A stretch of DNA of 64,000 nucleotides from Sinanaerobacter chloroacetimidivorans (GTDB lineage: Bacteria; Bacillota; Clostridia; Peptostreptococcales; Anaerovoracaceae). Below the pieces are notes generated by a model that saw nothing but the letters and a program-made list of their open reading frames with translations, was not told where the DNA came from and made no database searches. The stretch spans positions 356,179 through 420,178 of the forward strand of contig NZ_JAGSND010000003.1 of assembly GCF_018128545.1 (NCBI RefSeq), read 5' to 3'. A program made the translations under genes and the position numbers. Shown here one piece after another: positions 18,418-26,986 of the stretch. Numbering within the stretch: position 1 is the stretch's first letter; each line of letters opens with the position of its first letter.

Positions 18418-18924
18418 CTATTTATCATCTTCTCTGGATAACATGGATAAGATTGGCCCTATATTACCCATAAGGTTTTCAATGTCACCAAGTTTCTTCA
18501 CTCCGGTCAGTGTTGACGCGATGGTATCCAGCTTCTTTGTGGACTTGGAATCATAGAGGAACCCCCTGGCGGCATCCAGCGACTCTTGGATTCTGTCAAT
18601 GGCATTATCCTTGCTCAGTGGTACATTTCTCATTTGATTTAAATGATTTACTTTTTCCAGGGTATTGGTCATGGTGTGCAGACGATCCAGCAGCAGTTCC
18701 ATTTTAAAGGTATCAAAAAAAGGTCCCTGGCCGCCGCCGAATCCCGGGCCGCCGAATCCCGGACCGCCGGCTTTCCCCGGAAAAGGCGGGAACTTAAGCC
18801 CCTGAACGGGCGATTTCATGCCCTGCAGGGGAAGATTCAAGAACTGCATGGGGAAATTAAAGCCCTGAGATCCTCCCTGATTGGAGAAAATAAGAATGAC
18901 AATCAAAATAAGGAGCGGATTCAT
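18418..18924 (-). CDS. Unrecognised protein with N-terminal anchor and Gly/Pro-rich segment
   Basis: 168 residues: a short hydrophobic N-terminus (MNPLLILIVILIFS), a Phe/Pro/Gly-rich region with repeated FP.QGxKFP-like units and GGPGFGGPGFGGG (about 20-65), then an amphipathic helical domain (about 70-165). No family recognised. It could be a spore- or envelope-associated structural protein; this rests on composition only. It is divergent from the small gene at 19080. Confidence 0.65.
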   Translation of the reverse strand: MNPLLILIVILIFSNQGGSQGFNFPMQFLNLPLQGMKSPVQGLKFPPFPGKAGGPGFGGPGFGGGQGPFFDTFKMELLLDRLHTMTNTLEKVNHLNQMRNVPLSKDNAIDRIQESLDAARGFLYDSKSTKKLDTIASTLTGVKKLGDIENLMGNIGPILSMLSREDDK

Positions 18925-19079
18925 TTATGTACCTCCATTCCTGCAGGTACAAACGGAATTACCTGCACGAAGATCAAAGTTTATTCATCATAATATGAAA
19001 AAAAAACCCAAGTGGTGCATATATTATTGGTAGCCAGATAAACTTCAGTTTTTGGCAACAGAAAGAAAGGGGACAGTAT

Positions 19080-19364
19080 ATGGAAATTAACAATAAAATG
19101 TTAATGGAACTGGCAAGTCAGGTTGGCCTTGAAAATTCCAATGCGAATAAGGCAAAAAGAGCTGCCGATTTAGCCGATAAATACAAAGGGAAAAGTGATC
19201 AAGAGTTACTCAACGAGATTCTGAAACTAAAACATAGCATGAAAAACGACAGGGCGCAATTTGATAAGCAGATGAAAGCGATCAAATCACTGCGGCTGAT
19301 GATGAATGATGAACAAAAAGCCAGATTAGATAAAGTAATCCGGCTTTTGGAATCAGATGAGTAA
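19080..19364 (+). CDS. Small charged helical protein
   Basis: 94 residues, rich in Lys, Glu and Asp with hydrophobic heptad spacing; likely a two- or three-helix cytoplasmic protein. AGAAAGGGGACAGTAT precedes the ATG. No family recognised. It is divergent from the 168-residue protein and convergent with the MltG-like gene. Confidence 0.65.
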   Translation: MEINNKMLMELASQVGLENSNANKAKRAADLADKYKGKSDQELLNEILKLKHSMKNDRAQFDKQMKAIKSLRLMMNDEQKARLDKVIRLLESDE

Positions 19365-19386
19365 TCTATTTAGCTCAAGATATGTA

Positions 19387-19971
19387 CTACTTGGTTAGAA
19401 TCGTTACTACTTCTGCAGGAGTTGCGTTGGAAGGAATTGTAAAGGTTCCGGCTTTTAATTTGGTGTCTGCACTGGCGGCAGCTACGGCATCGTAGAACTG
19501 CTGCCTGTTTTCAAAAAGGCCTTTGCCAATCAGAACATCCGCAATTTTTGATGCGGTAGAACCCGGCTCTATCGTTACGGAAATGTTTCCCGTATCAGCT
19601 CCGGAAGAACCTTGATCATTTGAGCCTTGACCTTTTGAACCTTGTCCTTCATTGGAATTGGTACCGTTTCCGGAAGATGGCTGATCCGGTTTGTCTTCCT
19701 CTCCGGAATCATTGTCGGAATCGCTGGGATCCCCGTTATTTGAATCAGTATCATCGCTATCACTGTCTCCGGCGTTGCTTTGATCCGGAGTCTGATAGCT
19801 TGGGGGCACATCGGAATCCTCTTCGGTTTCAACCTGTGCGGTCAAAGTGGAAGGATACGCTAAAATGGAGTCAATTCTTCCGACGATAACGAATGCTGCC
19901 AGGGCAATAATAACCAGTGCCACTAAAATATCATTCATATCATACAGTATGTCTTTTAACTTTTTCATCAC
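19387..19971 (-). CDS. Membrane-anchored protein with MltG (YceG) N-terminal-type domain
   Basis: 194 residues: one membrane helix (about 13-35), a Ser/Asp/Gly-rich low-complexity linker (about 45-125) and a C-terminal domain (VTIEPGSTASKIADVLIGKG, then LKAGTFTIPSNATPAEVV) matching the LysM-like subdomain of endolytic transglycosylase MltG. The catalytic domain with its essential Glu is absent, so it is a binding-type paralog rather than an active MltG. Confidence 0.75.
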   Translation of the reverse strand: MMKKLKDILYDMNDILVALVIIALAAFVIVGRIDSILAYPSTLTAQVETEEDSDVPPSYQTPDQSNAGDSDSDDTDSNNGDPSDSDNDSGEEDKPDQPSSGNGTNSNEGQGSKGQGSNDQGSSGADTGNISVTIEPGSTASKIADVLIGKGLFENRQQFYDAVAAASADTKLKAGTFTIPSNATPAEVVTILTK

Positions 19972-20222
19972 AATTCCCCCTAAATATATCTCAAAGATTT
20001 ACTCTGAATTACATGATTTACGTTCAGGGGCCGGCTAAAAAGGCCTCTGAACTAAGTCTTAGTCTATCATAGTTAGTTAGAATTGACAAACCATAAAGGC
20101 GGATTTTTTATTAAGTTTTCTTTACATCGTATATTTCAGCAATGTATTGTTGTATAATCTATTACGGGAATAATTTGGGAAAACCAAAAAACATAGGATA
20201 TTCCGATAACCGAGGATGTTAC

Positions 20223-21197
20223 ATGATAAAACTTACCATAACGGATAATGAGAAAAACCAAAGAATGGACAGGTTTTTGAAAAAATATTTCAAGAACGCG
20301 CCTTTGAGCTATATCTATAAATTAATCAGAAAAAATGTAAAATTAAACGGGGTCAGAGCCGATATCAGTACAATTCTTCAGACGGGTGACGAGGTAATCC
20401 TCTATATTTCAGAAGAAGAAGCCGCTGGTTATCAGGAAAAGAAAAAGATAACCCGTGCCAAAAAGCAATTTAAAATTGCTTATGAGGATCAAAATATTAT
20501 CATCGTTGAAAAGCCCTTCGGGCTTTTGACTCATGGCGATAAAACCGAAAAAAAGAATACTCTGGCAAATCAAGTAGCCGGATACCTGGCAGAACAGGGA
20601 GATTATGTTCCGGAACGGGAAAAAACCTTTGTACCTTCACCGGTAAACAGACTTGACAGAAATACCACGGGGCTGGTGATCTTCGGTAAAAATCAGCTGG
20701 CTTTGCAAGGCCTGAATCGGATGATCCGGGAAAAGGGCTATGTTAAAAAATATTATTTGACCATTGTCCATGGGGAAATGAAAAAAGAACTTCAGCTCCT
20801 TGATAAAATGACGAAAGATGAAAAGAGCAATAAAGTCAAAGTAATGGATCTGGATGCCACGGAGGGTAAGGTGATGGAGACCATTGCCCGTCCTCTGAAA
20901 GTCTCTAAAGGATATACGCTGGTAGAGGTGGAGCTGGTGACGGGAAGGACTCATCAGATCCGTGCTCATCTTGCGGAAGCCGGTTTTCCTGTAATTGGTG
21001 ATGTCAAATACGGAAAAAACGGTCAAAATAAAAAAATAGAACAGCAATTTCACTTAACGACACAATTTCTTCACGCTTATCGTTTATACTTTGAAGATGG
21101 CGTATCACCGCTTGCCTATTTAAAAGGCAAAGAGTTTATCGCGCCGCTGCCTGTAAATTTGGAAGCCATTAAAGCAAAATTGATAGATTCTAAGTAA
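20223..21197 (+). CDS. RluC/RluD-family pseudouridine synthase
   Basis: 324 residues. N-terminal S4 RNA-binding domain (about 10-65) and a catalytic domain with VNRLDRNTTGLVIFGK, a variant of the usual HRLDxxTSG that keeps the catalytic Asp, followed by GRTHQIRAHLAEAGFPVIGD. It isomerises uridine in 23S rRNA or another RNA; the exact target cannot be read from sequence. ATG 20223 fits the family N-terminus better than the ATG at 20142. The first signal peptidase gene follows closely. Confidence 0.9.
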   Translation: MIKLTITDNEKNQRMDRFLKKYFKNAPLSYIYKLIRKNVKLNGVRADISTILQTGDEVILYISEEEAAGYQEKKKITRAKKQFKIAYEDQNIIIVEKPFGLLTHGDKTEKKNTLANQVAGYLAEQGDYVPEREKTFVPSPVNRLDRNTTGLVIFGKNQLALQGLNRMIREKGYVKKYYLTIVHGEMKKELQLLDKMTKDEKSNKVKVMDLDATEGKVMETIARPLKVSKGYTLVEVELVTGRTHQIRAHLAEAGFPVIGDVKYGKNGQNKKIEQQFHLTTQFLHAYRLYFEDGVSPLAYLKGKEFIAPLPVNLEAIKAKLIDSK

Positions 21198-21209
21198 AAG
21201 GAGACGAAG

Positions 21210-21752
21210 ATGGCAAATTCAGAGGACAACAGACCTTTTAAGGAGAAATATAGAATTTATATCTATCCTGTGGTTTTGGCCTGGATTGTTACCATGCTTG
21301 TAAGGCCGGTGATTTCAGACGGAAATGCAATGCTGCCGGGAATCCAGGACGGTCAGGTGATCATCGTGGCAAAGCACACCTATACTACAGTAAGGGGAAC
21401 GCCGGAATTTCAGCAGGTGGTGGCATTCCGGGAGGATTTTCTCGAGGAAGGCGAAAAAGGGGAGAATACCATTCGCAGAGTGATCGGTTTGCCCGGTGAT
21501 AAGATAGAAATCAAAGACGGCAAGGTCTTCCGAAATGATGAAGTCCTGGAGGAAGATTACATTATAGGGGATACCGAGGGGGACGTCGGCCCGATGTTCA
21601 TTGGCGAGGATGAAGTTTTTGTCCTGGGAGACAATAGAGAAGAAAGCGTCGACAGCCGGGATTCCAGGGTCGGACCGCTGAAAATGGAGATGATCAGAGG
21701 CTCCTGTGCCATAACCGTATGGCCTATCAATCAAATTGGAAGGATAAAATAA
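21210..21752 (+). CDS. Signal peptidase I homolog without catalytic residues
   Basis: 180 residues with an N-terminal membrane helix. The overall fold is that of type I signal peptidase (RVIGLPGD, VLGDNREESVDSRDSR). The catalytic Ser motif (normally SMxPT) reads AMLPG, putting Ala40 at the Ser site, and the catalytic Lys (normally KRVIG) reads RRVIG, putting Arg89 there. Both dyad residues are therefore lost while structural motifs stay intact. It is followed after 4 bases by an apparently active paralog. A pseudoenzyme role (scaffold or modulator) is inference. Confidence 0.88.
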   Translation: MANSEDNRPFKEKYRIYIYPVVLAWIVTMLVRPVISDGNAMLPGIQDGQVIIVAKHTYTTVRGTPEFQQVVAFREDFLEEGEKGENTIRRVIGLPGDKIEIKDGKVFRNDEVLEEDYIIGDTEGDVGPMFIGEDEVFVLGDNREESVDSRDSRVGPLKMEMIRGSCAITVWPINQIGRIK

Positions 21753-21756
21753 TATT

Positions 21757-22269
21757 ATGAAGGAATGGATCAAAGATATTGTTATTGCAGTGATTGTAGC
21801 AGTGATCATCATGCAGTTTATCAAACCAACCATCGTAAAAGAGACATCCATGCAGCCTACTTTATACGAAAATAATTACATATTTCTGAGCAAGCAGGCT
21901 TACCGCTTCAGCGAGCCTGAAAAGGGAGATATTATCGTATTTCACACAGATCTGAAAACCCAGGCCGGAAAAGAAAAACTGCTGATTAAGCGAGTTATTG
22001 GGCTTCCCGGAGACGTGATCAATATTAAAGACGGAAAGCTGTTCATCAACGATGAACTGCAGGAGGAAGATTATACCCTGGAGCCTTACACCTCCGGTTT
22101 TGTGGAGGATCTGGAAGTGCCGGAAGGCTGTCTCTTTGTCATGGGAGACAATCGTCAAAACAGTGCGGACAGCAGAGACCCCAGCGTAGGCTTCGTGAAG
22201 ATTGATGAAATCATAGGGAAGGCGGTTTTCCGTCTATATCCCTTCAGCGAGATCGGGTCACTTCATTAG
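21757..22269 (+). CDS. lepB: Signal peptidase I
   Basis: Membrane-bound serine protease that removes signal peptides from exported proteins. 170 residues, one N-terminal membrane helix (7-25), catalytic Ser31 in ETSMQPT, catalytic Lys78 in LLIKRVIGLPGD, and MGDNRQNSADSRDPS. Second of three tandem copies, probably in one operon with the upstream pseudoenzyme. Confidence 0.95.
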   Translation: MKEWIKDIVIAVIVAVIIMQFIKPTIVKETSMQPTLYENNYIFLSKQAYRFSEPEKGDIIVFHTDLKTQAGKEKLLIKRVIGLPGDVINIKDGKLFINDELQEEDYTLEPYTSGFVEDLEVPEGCLFVMGDNRQNSADSRDPSVGFVKIDEIIGKAVFRLYPFSEIGSLH

Positions 22270-22369
22270 TGGAATGATTGGGTTTTACGCTTGGCGGTTT
22301 CATGAAACATTGGGTCAGGATTAGGAAAAGAGGTTACATAAGAAAAACTGAAAGGGGATAAAAACAGGG

Positions 22370-22897
22370 ATGAGAAAGACGATTTTTGAATTTGCAAAAA
22401 CAATTATTGTTGCATTGGTAATTGCACTGATTATTACCACATTTATTAAACCGACTTTGGTGAAAGGTTACTCCATGTATCCTACCATTGAGCCTAACAA
22501 TTATCTGATTGTAAATAAGATACCTTATTTGACAGGAGATCCGGCTCATGGAGATATCATCGTATTTAAAGCGCACATTTACACGGATACGGGGGAGGAA
22601 AAGGATTTGATCAAACGGGTCATCGGTGTCGCAGATGATGTCATTGAGGTGAAGGACGGTGTCGTTTACAGAAACGGCGAGGCTTTGACCGAAGAATACA
22701 TCTACGGCGGCGTCACTCCCGGAGATATGGCTCCATTTACTGTAGATAACGGATATATCTTTGTCATGGGAGACAATCGGCCCAACAGCCTGGACAGCAG
22801 AGATCCCAGCATCGGAGAAATACCGGTATCCGACATCCTTGGAAGAGTAGACCTCAGATTATTTCCATTTAATGAAATTGGATTAATTAACAGATGA
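22370..22897 (+). CDS. lepB: Signal peptidase I, third tandem copy
   Basis: 175 residues with membrane helix (about 8-26), catalytic Ser35 in KGYSMYPT and Lys82 in LIKRVIGVADD, and MGDNRPNSLDSRDPS. The 100-base gap from the second copy contains AAAGGGGATAAAAACAGGG just upstream of the ATG. Several signal peptidases with different substrate ranges are common in Firmicutes. Confidence 0.95.
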   Translation: MRKTIFEFAKTIIVALVIALIITTFIKPTLVKGYSMYPTIEPNNYLIVNKIPYLTGDPAHGDIIVFKAHIYTDTGEEKDLIKRVIGVADDVIEVKDGVVYRNGEALTEEYIYGGVTPGDMAPFTVDNGYIFVMGDNRPNSLDSRDPSIGEIPVSDILGRVDLRLFPFNEIGLINR

Positions 22898-22991
22898 TTT
22901 TATCTTAGGATACAGTTAATGAGTTCGAATACATTGACAGGAGAAATTTTAGGATCCATTTTATGAAACAGGATTATGGACAGGTGATAGA

Positions 22992-23459
22992 ATGAAACAA
23001 AAAAAGATCTTAGCAAACAATAAGAAAGCAAGGCACGATTATTTCATAGAGGAAGTGTATGAAGCCGGTATGGTTCTGACCGGAACCGAGATCAAGTCCA
23101 TGCGTCAGGGAAGGCTGAATCTGAAGGAAAGCTATGCAAAAATTGAAGGCAATGAACTGATCATCTATGGAATGCACATCAGCCCTTATGAACAGGGAAA
23201 CCGCTTTAATGTGGACCCCTTACGGCCCCGAAAGCTGCTTTTGCACAAGCAGGAAATCAGAAAGCTCATAGGCTACACCACCCAGAAGGGCTTGACCCTG
23301 GTTCCGCTGAATGTGTATCTGAACGAAAAAGGGCTGGCCAAAATTGAAATCGCAGTGGCCCGGGGAAAGAAAAATTATGATAAGCGGGAAGATATTGCAA
23401 AACGCGATGCCGATAGAAGAATTCAGCAGGAAATGAAGCATGCTGCAAAAAATTACTAA
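22992..23459 (+). CDS. smpB: SsrA-binding protein
   Basis: 155 residues; binds the tRNA-like part of tmRNA and enters the A site of stalled ribosomes in trans-translation. Motifs: [39 protein letters not shown] and a basic C-terminal tail ([18 protein letters not shown]). Its partner ssrA lies 700 bases downstream. Confidence 0.97.
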   Translation: MKQKKILANNKKARHDYFIEEVYEAGMVLTGTEIKSMRQGRLNLKESYAKIEGNELIIYGMHISPYEQGNRFNVDPLRPRKLLLHKQEIRKLIGYTTQKGLTLVPLNVYLNEKGLAKIEIAVARGKKNYDKREDIAKRDADRRIQQEMKHAAKNY

Positions 23460-23572
23460 ACACAGATGAAAAAAATACTGAATATACTGTATACAACAGG
23501 GTAATAAATGAATTACAATAGTACTGAAAGATAAAACCAACAATAACGAAGATGGAAAAGGAGAAAACGAAT

Positions 23573-23887
23573 ATGCACTTAATGAAATTAGACGTGGCAT
23601 CTTTAGAGCATCTCAGAAAAGCGACAGAAAGCAAGGAAGTGACGCTTGACAATCCAATCATAGTAAAAACAAAGGATATGCAGTTTCCATTAGTACTGGA
23701 TAAAGGGGAATATTCAGATTACATAACGCCTTTTCCGGTAAAATTTTCTTTGGATGAGGTTGAAGAGATCTATCTGGTTATAGATTTCCAGTCAGCAAAG
23801 GTTCATGACCTTTTAATTCACACCGAAAAGTATGATGTCGTTGAATTTGATTTGACATGCTTTGATGCACTGATTGATTCTATGTAA
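23573..23887 (+). CDS. Small unrecognised acidic protein
   Basis: 104 residues from the ATG at 23573 (AAAGGAGAAAACGAAT upstream); an in-frame ATG at 23552 would add 7 residues. Predicted alpha/beta, no signal peptide. It contains FPLVLDKGEYSDYITPFPVKF and an acidic C-terminus. No family recognised; it sits between smpB and ssrA. Confidence 0.65.
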   Translation: MHLMKLDVASLEHLRKATESKEVTLDNPIIVKTKDMQFPLVLDKGEYSDYITPFPVKFSLDEVEEIYLVIDFQSAKVHDLLIHTEKYDVVEFDLTCFDALIDSM

Positions 23888-24078
23888 AGTTGCAAAGTTT
23901 CAATTGTATGGATTTCAAAGGAAATACTCTGTACAGCAAAGCGTTTTGAAGGTGTTATCGGGGCATCTGAATGGCTGCTCTTTGAGATCGGTCAGCGGGT
24001 TAGGCCCTGCAGTCTGTGAGAAATTAGTAAAAGGAATTCAAATTCAAATAATTAACAAAATTATTAATTTTTTAAGAC

Positions 24079-24107
24079 TGTTTTAAATAAATTATGTGTG
24101 GTATTAT
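24079..24107 (+). promoter_or_regulatory. ssrA promoter
   Basis: TGTTTT (24079-24084), a 17-base spacer and TATTAT (24102-24107) preceded by TGG, giving an extended -10. The -35 is weak. Transcription would start about 45 bases before the mature tmRNA 5' end, which RNase P forms. Confidence 0.5.
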
Positions 24108-24159
24108 TAATACATACATCAGAAGTTGAAAAAACCCCTGATGCATAAAAGCATGATAT

Positions 24160-24529
24160 GGGGGTGTAAAGGTTTCGACGGGGGTGTAGAAGCCGGATAA
24201 GCGAGCCGTAGTTGCCTAGTCTACGTTAAAAGGGGCACGTTTAAATATAAACGCTAAAAATAATAACAATTACGCTTTAGCTGCATAAGCAGCAGCCGCT
24301 AAGCGGCGCGTCGTCAGCTCCCATTCACCTGTAGGTGGGAAACCTGGCGTCGATTATACAGGAAAACTCCGTGTGAGCTCCTAGTAGCACGGGGGACCAA
24401 TAGGATAGCCGATGATAAAGCCTGCTGACGGGCGTTAACAGAGGCGAAGCAAAAAAACATCAGCTGCGCTCGGAGAAAGTCTTGTGGAAATGCTTTCGGA
24501 CGCGAGTTCGACTCTCGCCACCTTCACCA
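24160..24529 (+). ncRNA. ssrA: Transfer-messenger RNA
   Basis: About 370 bases. The 5' GGGGGTG pairs with CACCTTC before the encoded ACCA at the 3' end, forming the tRNA-like acceptor stem; GTAAAGGTTTCGACGGGGGT is the conserved 5' block and GAGTTCGACTCTCGCC the T arm. The tag reading frame at 24253-24288 (GCT through TAA) encodes AKNNNNYALAA. Works with SmpB to rescue stalled ribosomes and mark products for proteolysis. Its 3' end is a frequent integration site for mobile elements. Confidence 0.95.
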
Positions 24530-24551
24530 TTATGTGTATGTAAAAAAGATG

Positions 24552-24577
24552 TCCTGCGTGAAAAACGCAGGATTTCT
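24552..24577 (+). terminator. ssrA terminator
   Basis: TCCTGCGT pairs perfectly with ACGCAGGA around GAAAA, followed by TTTCTGCCGTTTTT. Confidence 0.7.
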
Positions 24578-24953
24578 GCCGTTTTTGGGTGTTTTTTGCC
24601 TCCTAAAAAGCCGTTTTTTAGAACATCGATTTCGTGGATGTCATGTGGGAAATTTCAGTGGTCTGGGGGAGTCGAACTCTCATTTTACCTATTTTTACCC
24701 CAATTGCAGAAAAAAGTGGTATTTGCTTTCCTTAAAAAAGGTAAAAAAATACGCATGGAAAGAGTGCATCTTTTGAGATGGCAGAAAAGCAGCTTTTTAA
24801 GTCAGCGCTATTTTTAATAATGTAGAAATCCATTGATTTTATTTGCATTTTCTGATGTGAAAACTCACATACTAATCTTCATTAAGCTGTGAGCGGCCTT
24901 ATGGATATAGGGGATGAATTTATAAGTCTGCCTTTGGTGGACTCTTTTCAAGA
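24578..24953. other. AT-rich intergenic stretch after ssrA
   Basis: No convincing gene. At 24669-24681 it contains GAGTCGAACTCTC, which on the minus strand reads as a T-arm-like GAGAGTTCGACTC, an inverted partial echo of the tmRNA T arm. A small TGTGA/TCACA hairpin lies near 24857. This could be a relic of integration at ssrA, but I see no integrase or clear attachment repeat. Confidence 0.4.
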
Positions 24954-25568
24954 CTATTGATAAGTTATTGCATTTTTTCGGCACTTTCTAGCGCAATTCA
25001 TGCATACCAGGCATTCGTTTTTAATAATTCTATATGAATTTTCTCCTTTATTAACAGCCTTAGCAGGACATACCTGAAAACATAGCCCGCAGTTGATACA
25101 CTTACTTGAATCAATTTTCATATAATGCTTGGATAGTCTGGCAGAAAAACTAAAAATGGTTCCGAACGGGCATAGATTATAATGCCATAGTTCAGGCGGA
25201 AAAAGCAAAGTTATTATTATTCCCGATGCGAATAAAACAGGCAGCACTGGTAATTGGCGACCGGAGACTACAGTAAAAAGGAAAGCGGCAATAAAAGCCG
25301 CCAATACTATGTATCGAATCAAGGGCCTTGATAAATAGGACGGTATTTTAATACTTTTTATATGGAGTCTTGATTTTAATAAAGTGATAAAATTCATAGC
25401 TGTGTTGATTGGACAAATCCAACCGCAGTATATACGGCTGAACCATAATGATACGATGAAGCTCAGGACAAATAAACCCATCCACAGGTGCACCCTTCCT
25501 ATCAATATAAGAGCAACAAACAAAATCAGAAAGGCTATTTGTATTAAATGCTGTAATATCTTATTCAT
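24954..25568 (-). CDS. Membrane 4Fe-4S ferredoxin-type protein (NapH/Fer4_5-like)
   Basis: 204 residues with about four membrane helices. SRIYCGWICPINT and HYNLCPFGTI are Fer4_5-type cysteine motifs, and two ferredoxin clusters follow: CINCGLCFQVCPAKAV and CLVCMNCARKCRKNAI. Such proteins pass electrons at the membrane. ATG 25568 is chosen because AGGAGT lies before it; it overlaps the end of the cupin gene by 8 bases, so the two are coupled. Redox partner unknown. Confidence 0.8.
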   Translation of the reverse strand: MNKILQHLIQIAFLILFVALILIGRVHLWMGLFVLSFIVSLWFSRIYCGWICPINTAMNFITLLKSRLHIKSIKIPSYLSRPLIRYIVLAAFIAAFLFTVVSGRQLPVLPVLFASGIIITLLFPPELWHYNLCPFGTIFSFSARLSKHYMKIDSSKCINCGLCFQVCPAKAVNKGENSYRIIKNECLVCMNCARKCRKNAITYQ

Positions 25569-25896
25569 AGCTATACTCCTTATAGACACTGGGATTTGGG
25601 GATTTTACCACAAAAAACTCAAGAACATCACTTTGGTAATTAATAATATTCATTTTTGTTTTGTAAGGGATATTGATAATTTGGCCTCCGTGATAATTCG
25701 CGGAACATTGGTCTCCAAGCGTCAATGTCATTATACCGTGTATGATTATTATATAGACATTTGAATTGGAATAGTGTTCCGGAAGTCCTTCTCCGGTGGG
25801 TAAAACCATATGATTGATCAGCAATGGTGTGTCATCAACGAGCTTTTCAATAATCTTACCATCACTTTTTGTAAACTCATAAATTTTTTCAAGCAT
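25561..25896 (-). CDS. Cupin-fold protein
   Basis: 111 residues, a single-domain beta-barrel. GEGLPEHYSNSNVYIIIIHG resembles cupin motif 1 and NYHGGQIINIPYKTKM motif 2, though metal-binding His/Glu residues are fewer than usual. The start at 25896 gives proper spacing from AAAGGAG; the ATG at 25905 abuts that site. It is coupled with the Fe-S membrane protein; a small-ligand sensor or chaperone role is possible. Confidence 0.65.
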   Translation of the reverse strand: MLEKIYEFTKSDGKIIEKLVDDTPLLINHMVLPTGEGLPEHYSNSNVYIIIIHGIMTLTLGDQCSANYHGGQIINIPYKTKMNIINYQSDVLEFFVVKSPNPSVYKEYSYE

Positions 25897-25958
25897 AAAA
25901 CTCATCTCCTTTTGTTTTTTAAAAAATTATTATTGTATTGAAAACTGCGCTTCGCAGT

Positions 25959-26924
25959 CTAAAACTTTAATTTGATTTCTGCCTCTTCGCCAGGCTTCAA
26001 GGTGCAATTATCCGGCAGAAGAAGTTTAATCTTTACACTTTCCCGGTCCTTATTAGCTGCGGTCTGCAAATCCTTGGGGGTATACTCACTTTCCACATCA
26101 ATATACTTTACAATTGCATCATAAGCTTTTCCATTGCTTTTTACCTGAAAAACCTGGTCATATTCTATTTCGTTTAAATAATCAACCGGCAGATAGAAGA
26201 CAAAATATTTTTCATCATCAGCAGCGATATCGACAAGGCTATAGCCTGACGACACCATATCTCCCTTGTCGTAACTCTTGCTCATAACTACCCCATTGCA
26301 TGCCGCTAAAATCGTATATTTGTCAAGGTCTTCTTTCATTTCCCGAAGCTGACTCTCGGTCTTATCAATATCAAGCTGTGTGGATTCCGCGGAGGAATTG
26401 CTTCTTGCATTGTCCAATTGGGCTTTCGTTGCAGTCACTGTATTTGCTGCGGAATCCGCGGTTACTTTTGCCTTATCCAGGACATCCTTGGAGATCGCAC
26501 CTTGGTCATATAATGATTGCGCATTATGATAATCCTGCGAAGCTTTTTCATTTGATGACAAGGCGCTGCGGTAATTGGACTCAGCTACAGTAACGCTGTT
26601 CTCCGCTTGACTTTCGCCGCTTCCCAACTTCAACTCCGCAAGAGCGGTCTTTTCCTTTTCCATCGTAAGCTGAAGCTGTTCATAGGAATATTCCTGAGCA
26701 GTACTGTCGATTTTGGCTATCACATCTCCTTTTGAAACATGAGTGCCAAGTTCGACCGGCATCTCAATAATTTTTCCTGAAACTTCAGTCGTCTGAGAAA
26801 TGGTTGTAGCTTCCACCACGCCGATATACTTTTGATTGTTGTTACCGTATAAGAAAATACCCAACGATACAATAACGATCAAGGCCAACGGAATCATTTT
26901 ATTCTTATGTTTTAAAATCTTCAT
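25959..26924 (-). CDS. HlyD-family membrane fusion/adaptor protein
   Basis: 321 residues: N-terminal membrane helix (about 10-25), lipoyl/barrel-sandwich parts (VEVSGKIIEMPVELGTHVSKGDVIAKID and AACNGVVMSKSYDKGDMV), a long coiled-coil hairpin (about 70-200) and a beta-barrel end. In Gram-positives such proteins work with ABC permeases. It forms a set with the ABC-2 permease and ATPase that follow upstream in coordinate order; all are read on the minus strand. Confidence 0.87.
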   Translation of the reverse strand: MKILKHKNKMIPLALIVIVSLGIFLYGNNNQKYIGVVEATTISQTTEVSGKIIEMPVELGTHVSKGDVIAKIDSTAQEYSYEQLQLTMEKEKTALAELKLGSGESQAENSVTVAESNYRSALSSNEKASQDYHNAQSLYDQGAISKDVLDKAKVTADSAANTVTATKAQLDNARSNSSAESTQLDIDKTESQLREMKEDLDKYTILAACNGVVMSKSYDKGDMVSSGYSLVDIAADDEKYFVFYLPVDYLNEIEYDQVFQVKSNGKAYDAIVKYIDVESEYTPKDLQTAANKDRESVKIKLLLPDNCTLKPGEEAEIKLKF

Positions 26925-26986
26925 AATCTAGATTCTCCTTTATATCGTAAATATTTAAGTACTTTTAAGCTGGGATTTACAAATAT

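Noticed and set aside
24669..24681. A tRNA gene on the minus strand suggested by GAGAGTTCGACTC
   Set aside because: No D arm, anticodon arm or acceptor pairing could be found around it; only the T-arm-like part exists.
24482..24817. Frames overlapping the 3' end of tmRNA
   Set aside because: They run through the tmRNA T arm and its terminator; no ribosome site.
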